Both the position numbers and the translations under genes were made by a program. This document shows, one piece after another, positions 7,212-13,728 of a DNA stretch of 13,728 nucleotides (position 1 is the first letter of the stretch; every line of letters starts with the position of its first letter). The DNA is from Candidatus Schekmanbacteria bacterium (GTDB lineage Bacteria > CSSED10-310 > JACPHN01): the NCBI GenBank assembly GCA_016188575.1, contig JACPHN010000058.1, forward strand, positions 1 through 13,728, given 5' to 3'. The notes beneath the pieces were generated by a model that did not search any database, had not been told where the DNA came from, and worked only from the letters and a program-made list of their open reading frames with translations.

Positions 7212-8650
7212 GTGCTGGCGCCGGCGCAGCGGCTCGAAGCCATCACCGTCTGTCAGACCAAGCGGTTTCTCGAGCGCTTCAGCGCGGACGTCGGTTTTCG
7301 CGCCGAGCTCGCGCGCGACCCGATTGCCGCGGCGCGCGCGCGCGGGTTGCCCGTCGACCCCCGCGAAATTCGCCCACTATGGGACCCCTCATGCGCCGAA
7401 CCTCCTGGGTCCGCCAACGGTTGCGGGCCAACGGCGGCATACCGGCGCTTCCACCAGGCCAAGCTGCGGCGCCGGGCCGAGATGGCGCACGCCTGTGCGC
7501 CAGCCGATCCGCGCTTCGGCGCCTGGCGCGAGCGCCAACAGAACCGCTGCCGCGGTCAGTTCGGCGTCGCGTACGCCGCCGGCATCCTCCACGCCCCCGC
7601 CTGCTTCGAGCTGACGTCAGGATGCTCGGTGGGATGCGGGTTTTGCGGTCTATGCGCCCCGCCCCTGCGCGCTATCGCCCCGTACGACACGGCCGGTCGC
7701 CAGCTCTGGCGCGAAGCTCTCGAGGTAATCCGAGCGCTTTGCGGAGCCGCCGCGGGGCACGCGGCATGCTACTGGGCCACGGATCCATTCGACAACCCGG
7801 ATTACGAGCAATTCCTCGCGGACTTCCGCGCGATTCTCGGTCGCTACCCGCAGACGACTACCGCGCTCGCCTTGCGCGACCCGGAGCGGACTCGCGCGCT
7901 GCTGCAGGCCACGGCATCGACTGGCGCCATCAACCGCTTCTCGGTCCTGACCCTGGCCCAGCTCGACCGCATCCACCGCACCTTCTCGGCCGCGGAGCTG
8001 GCTACCGTAGAGCTCGTGCCGCAAATGCCGGGAAGCTCGTTGCTGCGGTCGGCGTCGGGGCGGGCGCGGTTGCGGGGCGCTGCGGAGGACCCCCCACCCT
8101 ACCTCGCCCCGCTTGCGGGAGGAGGCGAGGAGCTCGCCTACCCCGCGCCGCCGGACGCCCCCTGGACCCCGACCTCGATCGCGTGCGTGTCCGGGTTTCT
8201 GATCAACCTCCCGGAGCGCACCGTCGCCCTCATCAGCCCATGTCCGGCGAGCGACGAAAATCCTCTCGGCTACCTCACGCTCGCCCACGGCGCCTTCGCG
8301 ACCGCTGCCGACCTGGAGCGCACCCTCGGCGACATGATCGGCAGTCAGATGCCGATCGCGCTCGGCCCGGACGATTTCGTTCGACTTCGCGAGGATCTCG
8401 AGGTGACTGTCACTCCGTCGGGGTTTCAGCTCGCCACGCCCTTCCGGCGCGTCTCTGTCGACACCCCCCGCGGCGGTGCGCACCTGCGCCAACTCGCCGA
8501 GTTGCTACGCCAGCCCCGCCGGGTCTCGGAGCTCGAGCTGCTCCTGTGCTACACCTGCGCCACCCCGGCCGAGGCGACGCGGCGGCAACTGGATCGTCTC
8601 TTCGCAGCGGGGCTGCTCGCGTGGGGGCGCGACGGAGCTCCCGCTGCCGC

Positions 8651-8660
<10 letters not shown>
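7212..8660 (+). CDS. PoyD-type radical SAM RiPP amino-acid epimerase
   Basis: The 482-residue protein matches the family of radical SAM RiPP-maturation epimerases typified by PoyD, which convert L- to D-residues in a peptide core. The N-terminus (QTKRFLERFSADVGFRAELARDPIAA, residues 15-40, then IRPLWDP) resembles an NHLP leader fold fused to the enzyme. The radical SAM motif is FELTSGCSVGCGFC with C138, C142 and C145. CYWATDPFDNPDYEQF (186-201) and FPQTTTA-like RYPQTTTA (211-218) are characteristic later blocks, followed by NRFSVLTLAQLDRIH. ISPCPASDENPLGY (341-354) holds a conserved-looking Cys (C344) that may serve as H-atom donor or cluster ligand. Residues 405-475 look like a winged-helix recognition domain. 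GTG start, four bases after the preceding stop. It is GC-rich, unlike the 2269-6597 genes. Its 3' end overlaps the convergent regulator by about 10 bases. Confidence 0.88.
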
Positions 8661-9994
<1,334 letters not shown>

Positions 9995-10049
9995 GAGGCA
10001 CGGAATCCGCGGGGCGATGCGATCTACATGTTGCCAGCCCTTCTCCTCC

Positions 10050-11684
10050 TCAGGGCGCGATGCGTATCTGTCTATCCTCTAACAGCGTGCCGGTGGAAAC
10101 AGCGTAGGCGGTCAGCGCCTTGCGATAGGCGATGCGCGCGCGCAGCTCGGCGAGCTGGGCTGTGGCGAGGTCTTCCTGGACCTTCAACACCTGATAGCTG
10201 GTCGAAAGGCCGGCGCCGAGCTTGGCCTGCTCGGCCTCGAGGTTGGTCTGCGCGAGTGCGGTCGCGGTGACGGCGGCGTTGACGGAGGCGATGCCGTCGA
10301 TCAGGCCGCGGACCGCGCTGCGGACCTCGCGCGTGATGCTTTGGCGGAGCGCGGTTTGCCCGGCGCCGAGGCGCTGCACGGCGTTGCGGCGCTGGGCGAG
10401 CGCCGCGCGCGCATTGCGGTTACCCAGAGGAATCGCCAGCGAAAGCCCGACGCTCCACTCGGGATAGTCGGCGCTGACGACCTGCTCAACGGCGTCGTCC
10501 GCGCCGCCGGAAGAAACGCGCTGTTCTCCCGTCTCGGCATCGGCAAGCGCGACGTCGCCGGCGGCTCCGACAAACCCCAGGCTCGCCGACGCATCGAGGC
10601 TCGGGCGGAGAGCGTTTTCCGCCACCTCGTAGGCGAGCTCGGCCGAGGTAATGGCGAGCTTCTGCTGCTGCATTTCCGGCCGACTTTCAAGCGCCGTGGC
10701 GATCGCCTCGGGGAGCTCGGGAGTCAGTGCAGATGCTTCCAGAGGTTCCGTCGTGCGCACCGGAACCGCCCACTCGGCATCCGCGACCACGCCGATGATC
10801 TGGCGCAGCACGTCTTCCTGATCTCCTGCGGCATTTCGGGCGGTGATCAGATCCTGCTCGCGGGCGGCCACGGTCGCCTTCGCCTGCGCCAGCTCTACCG
10901 CCGGCAGCTCGTCCAGCTTGACGCGCTCTTCGGTATCCGCCAGCAGCTTTCCAGCCAGGGCCAGCGAGGACTCCTTCACCGTGATTACCTGCCGCGTCCC
11001 CACCAGGTCCCAGAAGGCGTTGTCCACGCCCTGCACGACGAGCATGGCCGACCTGCGGAAGCCCCACGTCGCGCGCTCGCGGGCCTGGCTCGCCAGCACG
11101 ATCGAGGCGGTGGTCACGCGCGGTCCGAAGCCGTCGAGCAACGGCTGGCGCACCGCCAGGGTAAGATCGGAATCCCAGCGGGGGTTCGTCGTCACACCCG
11201 TCAGGTCAGTGTCGGTGCGGGCGAGGCTGGTGCCGAGCGACACGGAGGCGCCCGAAGACAGGAGCTGTTCGAGGCTCACAGACGCGGAGGCGCCGTCGGT
11301 TCGGTAGCCGAGCGACGACGGCAACTGTTTCGGCACGGCAGTCTGCGCGCGCCTCGCAGCCGTGGACGCGAGCAACGCGGGATCGAAGATACCCCCGGCC
11401 CCGCGGACTTCCTCTTCCGTGTCAGCGAGATCGTAGCGGAGGAGCTCCAGGTCGAGGTTGCGGGACAGTGCGAGGGCGTAGGCGGTGCGCAAGTCCAGAG
11501 CGAGCTCGCCGCCGCTCTCGGCGATGGCCGGCGCCGCCTGTGCCGGTGCCGACGGCGCCATGATCACCTCGGGAGCTTGGGCAAACGCTATCGGCGCGAG
11601 CATTGAGAGGGCCACGGCGGCAATCCAGGCAACAATCCTCTCACGACGACAGCGTGGCGAAGGGGTGATCGAATCGTACAGCAC
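10050..11684 (-). CDS. TolC-family outer membrane efflux protein
   Basis: 544 residues with a signal peptide (ERIVAWIAAVALSMLAPIAFA, residues 15-35, cleavage likely after AFA). Two OEP repeats follow, each with a long helical hairpin. Typical family segments are LDLRTAYALALSRNLDLELLRY at the start, SDLTLAVRQPLLDGFGP near the middle of the first half, and PEWSVGLSLAIPLGNRNARAAL in the second half. It should form a trimeric outer-membrane channel with a periplasmic tunnel and pair with an inner-membrane exporter through an adaptor; neither partner is in this window. The start is GTG 11684, four bases after AGGAGG (11694-11689). It is transcribed toward the regulator. A role in exporting the RiPP product is possible, but only its nearness supports it. 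Confidence 0.9.
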   Translation of the reverse strand: MLYDSITPSPRCRRERIVAWIAAVALSMLAPIAFAQAPEVIMAPSAPAQAAPAIAESGGELALDLRTAYALALSRNLDLELLRYDLADTEEEVRGAGGIFDPALLASTAARRAQTAVPKQLPSSLGYRTDGASASVSLEQLLSSGASVSLGTSLARTDTDLTGVTTNPRWDSDLTLAVRQPLLDGFGPRVTTASIVLASQARERATWGFRRSAMLVVQGVDNAFWDLVGTRQVITVKESSLALAGKLLADTEERVKLDELPAVELAQAKATVAAREQDLITARNAAGDQEDVLRQIIGVVADAEWAVPVRTTEPLEASALTPELPEAIATALESRPEMQQQKLAITSAELAYEVAENALRPSLDASASLGFVGAAGDVALADAETGEQRVSSGGADDAVEQVVSADYPEWSVGLSLAIPLGNRNARAALAQRRNAVQRLGAGQTALRQSITREVRSAVRGLIDGIASVNAAVTATALAQTNLEAEQAKLGAGLSTSYQVLKVQEDLATAQLAELRARIAYRKALTAYAVSTGTLLEDRQIRIAP

Positions 11685-11699
11685 GCTGCCTCCTCAACC

Positions 11700-12066
11700 T
11701 TTTCGAAAGTAGCTTCCACCGTTCGTTGGCGCGACGCCCCGCTCGACCACTCGCTCGGCAAGCGCGGGTCGCTTTCAACCCGGGTGCGTGCGCTCCTGTT
11801 ATCACGGACAGCCAGAACGCGCAACCGCGCAACACCCCGCGGAGCCACCGCAAGTGCGATTGCATGCTGCGCGGAAAGCGCATCACGAACACCTCCCACC
11901 AAACCTTCCCCGGCACGCGGGGGGGAGGGACCAAGGGGGCGCCGTCGCGTATACGCCGAACATGCGGTGGATCCAGGGCCCCCAGGCCAGGCTGTGACCG
12001 ACCGAGTCCCCGCGCTATAGAACGCGGCGAGTGGCTGTTCCTGTCGATCGTGCTCGCGCCAGATCT
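11700..12066. other. Divergent intergenic region with G-rich hairpin
   Basis: This gap separates the minus-strand TolC-like gene from the plus-strand DUF2269 gene, so promoters for both should be here, but no clear -35/-10 or -24/-12 pair was found. CCTTCCCC (11904-11911) can pair with GGGGGAGG (11921-11928, one G.U). This looks like the C/G-run hairpins often found scattered between genes of high-GC proteobacteria. The frames reading through it on both strands carry no domain and are taken as non-coding. Confidence 0.45.
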
Positions 12067-12078
12067 GGGAGGTTGTCT

Positions 12079-12630
12079 GTGGTCTCGACATCGGCAAAGG
12101 TTTCGGTTGCATCGAATGTGCTCGCCTGTGCTGCCATGGCGCTGGCCTGGTACGGCTGGCCGACTGGCCTGCTGCTCTCCTATCCGGTGCGCAAGCTCCT
12201 GCACCTGTCAGGCGTGGTGATGTTCATGGGGAATCTCATCGCCGGGCCGGTGTGGCTGGCATTCGCCTATTTCGGCGGCGACCGCAAGCTGATGGTGTTT
12301 GCGACGCGCACGCTGGCGCAGGCGGACATCTGGTTGACCGCTCCCGGCGTGCAGCTCACGGTCTGGAACGGCATTTGCCTTGCGCCCATGTACGGCGGTG
12401 CGCGCGCTCAACCGTGGCTCGCGGAGTCGCTCGGCCTGCTGGTTCTCGCGGCGATACTGACGCTCGCGACCGTGCTGCCGTGGCAGGAGCGGCTCGTGCG
12501 CGCCGCGGAAGCGCAGGACGAGGCCGGGCTCAAGCGGGCGCTGACCCAATGGGCGGTCTGGGGCACGCTCATCATGATCCCCTTCAGCCTCGCCGCCTGG
12601 CTGATGATCGCGAAGAAGGCGCTGTTTTGA
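12079..12630 (+). CDS. DUF2269-family integral membrane protein
   Basis: The chosen GTG at 12079 has GGGAGG (12067-12072) six bases upstream and gives 183 residues; the frame also extends to GTG 12031 without such a site. There are four hydrophobic segments: NVLACAAMALAWYGWPTGLL, LLHLSGVVMFMGNLIAGPVW, a central SLGLLVLAAILTLATVLPW, and VWGTLIMIPFSLAAWLMI near the C-terminus. The HLSGVVMFMGNLIAGPVW block and overall length fit the DUF2269 family of predicted inner-membrane proteins. These have no established biochemical role. The gene stands alone, convergent with the GNAT gene. A link to the RiPP genes is not supported. Confidence 0.8.
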   Translation: MVSTSAKVSVASNVLACAAMALAWYGWPTGLLLSYPVRKLLHLSGVVMFMGNLIAGPVWLAFAYFGGDRKLMVFATRTLAQADIWLTAPGVQLTVWNGICLAPMYGGARAQPWLAESLGLLVLAAILTLATVLPWQERLVRAAEAQDEAGLKRALTQWAVWGTLIMIPFSLAAWLMIAKKALF

Positions 12631-12638
12631 TGCTCGGC

Positions 12639-12667
12639 GCCGGCCCGTCGCGTTCGCCGCGGCCGGC
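12639..12667. terminator. Hairpin between convergent genes
   Basis: GCCGGCC (12639-12645) pairs with GGCCGGC (12661-12667) around a 15-base loop. It lies exactly between the stops of the DUF2269 gene (12630) and the GNAT gene (12673). The position suits a bidirectional terminator, but no T-run is present on either side, so efficient intrinsic termination is doubtful. Confidence 0.35.
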
Positions 12668-12672
12668 TGCCC

Positions 12673-13155
12673 TCACGACCGCGGCGCCGTCCCGAGATCG
12701 AGCTCCAGGAACGCCGTGCCCGCGACCGGGTTGAACCGATACGGGGTGATTTCGCGAAAGCCGAGCGCCGCGTAGAGCGCTTTCGCCTTCTCCATCGCCG
12801 GCAGCGTATCCAGCCTCATGCGGGCGTAGCCCATGCCGCGAGCCCGCGCAATCACGGCTTCGGCCAACGTCTTGCCCACCTTCAGGCCGCGAAATGGGGG
12901 ACGGACGTACAGTCTCTTCATCTCGCAGATGTCGTCCGCGAGCTTGCGAAGCGCCACGCAGCCCGCGACACGTTGACCCCAGAGCGCGACGAGGAGCTGT
13001 CCCTCCGGGGGCGCATAGCCGCCGGGAAGGGCGGCGAGCTCCTCCGGAAAGTCCTGAAAACCGAGATCGATTCCCAGCGAGGCCGCGTATTCGCGAAAGA
13101 GCGCCCGCGCTTCCGCGAGGTAGGGAGCCGAGTGGGCCTCCACGACGAGCAACAT
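12673..13155 (-). CDS. GNAT-family N-acetyltransferase
   Basis: 160 residues with the GNAT fold. [20 protein letters not shown] (79-98) is motif A, where the R-G-L-K-V-G-K loop binds the acetyl-CoA pyrophosphate. [24 protein letters not shown] (110-133) is motif B, with the usual A-x-x-L-Y-x-x-x-G-F ending. The N-terminal part ([32 protein letters not shown]) is common in small, uncharacterised members. The acceptor substrate cannot be read from sequence. It lies six bases after the NTF2-like gene on the same strand, so the two probably form an operon. Confidence 0.88.
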   Translation of the reverse strand: MLLVVEAHSAPYLAEARALFREYAASLGIDLGFQDFPEELAALPGGYAPPEGQLLVALWGQRVAGCVALRKLADDICEMKRLYVRPPFRGLKVGKTLAEAVIARARGMGYARMRLDTLPAMEKAKALYAALGFREITPYRFNPVAGTAFLELDLGTAPRS

Positions 13156-13161
13156 GGCGCG

Positions 13162-13572
13162 CTATCCGGGGAAAGGCGAGAACTGGTCGCCGGCAAGCCA
13201 CCACCGGCCGGCCTCCTGGACCAGAAACATCAGATCGCGACCCCGCAATACTCTGTGCTCGCCGCCCACGTCACACGCCAGCTCGTAGGTATAACCGACC
13301 ACGGCGGCGGTGTCACCAAAGAGCCGCACGCGCGGATCTCGTGCTTCCCAGCGGACGATTTCCGCGGCCTGGACAAAACGCCGCCACGAAGCGACGCACG
13401 CCGCCTGGCCATCGAGCCGTTCGCGGTCCGCCGGCGTTACGGCCATCATCTCTGGGTGGAAGTAGCGCGCGAGCTCGTCCACCCGGCCGCCTGTCCACGC
13501 CTCATTGAGCGCTTGCACGGTCTGCCACACCTCCGCTTCCGCACCGGAAGGGGCAGTCGATTTCTCGTTCAT
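13162..13572 (-). CDS. NTF2-like / SnoaL-DUF4440-type protein
   Basis: 136 residues. The N-terminal helix VWQTVQALNEAWTGGRVDELARYFHPEMMAVTP (15-47), the repeated beta strands and the closing GRDLMFLVQEAGRWWLAGDQFSP (111-133) are characteristic of the NTF2-like superfamily, closest in look to SnoaL-like or DUF4440 proteins. These are cone-shaped folds used as small enzymes or ligand-binding proteins; the ligand here is unknown. ATG 13572 has GGAG five bases upstream. First gene of the two-gene minus-strand operon with the GNAT protein. Confidence 0.8.
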   Translation of the reverse strand: MNEKSTAPSGAEAEVWQTVQALNEAWTGGRVDELARYFHPEMMAVTPADRERLDGQAACVASWRRFVQAAEIVRWEARDPRVRLFGDTAAVVGYTYELACDVGGEHRVLRGRDLMFLVQEAGRWWLAGDQFSPFPG

Positions 13573-13587
13573 CCGATCTCCGGCGCC

Positions 13588-13616
13588 GAAACCACCGGGT
13601 TCAGCCGGTGGAGGAA
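13588..13616 (+). repeat. IS200/IS605-end-like hairpin
   Basis: CCACCGG (13592-13598), loop GTTCAG, CCGGTGG (13605-13611), within GAA-hairpin-GAGGAAGC. The TTCA-containing loop with GAA before and GGA after the stem resembles right ends (and omega-RNA ends) of IS200/IS605-type elements. No tnpA or tnpB is next to it, so it would be an orphan end. The remaining 110 bases to the window edge hold no recognisable gene. Confidence 0.3.
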
Positions 13617-13728
13617 GCGCCTCTTTCTCTGGCTGTAGGTGTAGCCATCCGCTCGCTGGAGCAGACGACAGTGTTTGTGCGAAATGCCTTGAACCGTACC
13701 CGCGTCTGTTTGAACGTTGAAGCTACCC

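Noticed and set aside
10341-11606. 421-codon plus-strand frame opposite the TolC-like gene
   Set aside because: Antisense shadow in GC-rich DNA with no domain.

Overview
The window looks like an accessory region of a high-GC proteobacterial chromosome, probably beta- or gammaproteobacterial. That placement rests on a sigma54-dependent NtrC-type regulator resembling PEP-CTERM PrsR, a TolC-type outer-membrane protein, a DUF2269 membrane protein and proteobacterial-type IS remnants; the genus cannot be named from sequence alone. The main content is a mosaic, partly decayed gene cluster for a ribosomally made and modified peptide (RiPP).

Layout. 1-890: decayed ISAzo13-type transposase, frameshifted. 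890-1824: no convincing gene, but a structured three-way-junction element (1210-1277) and a good sigma54-type -24/-12 promoter (1635-1651) facing the RiPP genes. 1825-2133: RiPP precursor with a nitrile-hydratase-like (NHLP) leader, a Gly-Gly site and a 13-residue core. 2211-2256: strong hairpin overlapping the next ribosome binding site. 2269-4473: cobalamin-type radical SAM enzyme. 4466-4579: possible tiny ORF. 4589-5725: radical SAM enzyme with a SPASM-like C-terminus. 5740-6597: SPASM-type protein whose degenerate radical-SAM-like barrel lacks the CxxxCxxC motif. 6620-6993: an IS5-type transposase scrap joined directly to the 3' end of a lost radical SAM/SPASM gene. 6995-7207: leader-only NHLP-type peptide without a core. 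7212-8660: PoyD-type radical SAM peptide epimerase.

The stretch from about 2340 to 6590 is visibly richer in A/T and uses codons such as ATA, TTA and AGA that are rare in the GC-rich flanks. It is bounded on both sides by transposase remnants, so I infer that two RiPP modules of different origin (an AT-richer cobalamin-radical-SAM module and a GC-rich epimerase module) were brought together by transfer and IS activity.

Downstream, on the minus strand, a TolC-family outer-membrane protein (11684-10050) is followed by a sigma54-dependent response regulator (9994-8651). The regulator converges tail-to-tail with the epimerase gene. Its receiver domain has Glu in place of the phospho-accepting Asp and lacks other conserved residues. 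It is a reasonable candidate to act on the sigma54-type promoter upstream of the precursor. The right end holds ordinary genes: a DUF2269 membrane protein (+), and a GNAT acetyltransferase and an NTF2-like protein (-) in a small operon, followed by a hairpin resembling an IS200/IS605 end.

Proposed working of the system (inference): the regulator with sigma54 drives the precursor gene; NHLP-leader recognition brings the precursor to the radical SAM enzymes; the cobalamin enzyme, the SPASM-type pair and the epimerase modify the short core; a protease/exporter not encoded here would cleave after Gly-Gly. Which enzymes act on which peptide cannot be decided from sequence.
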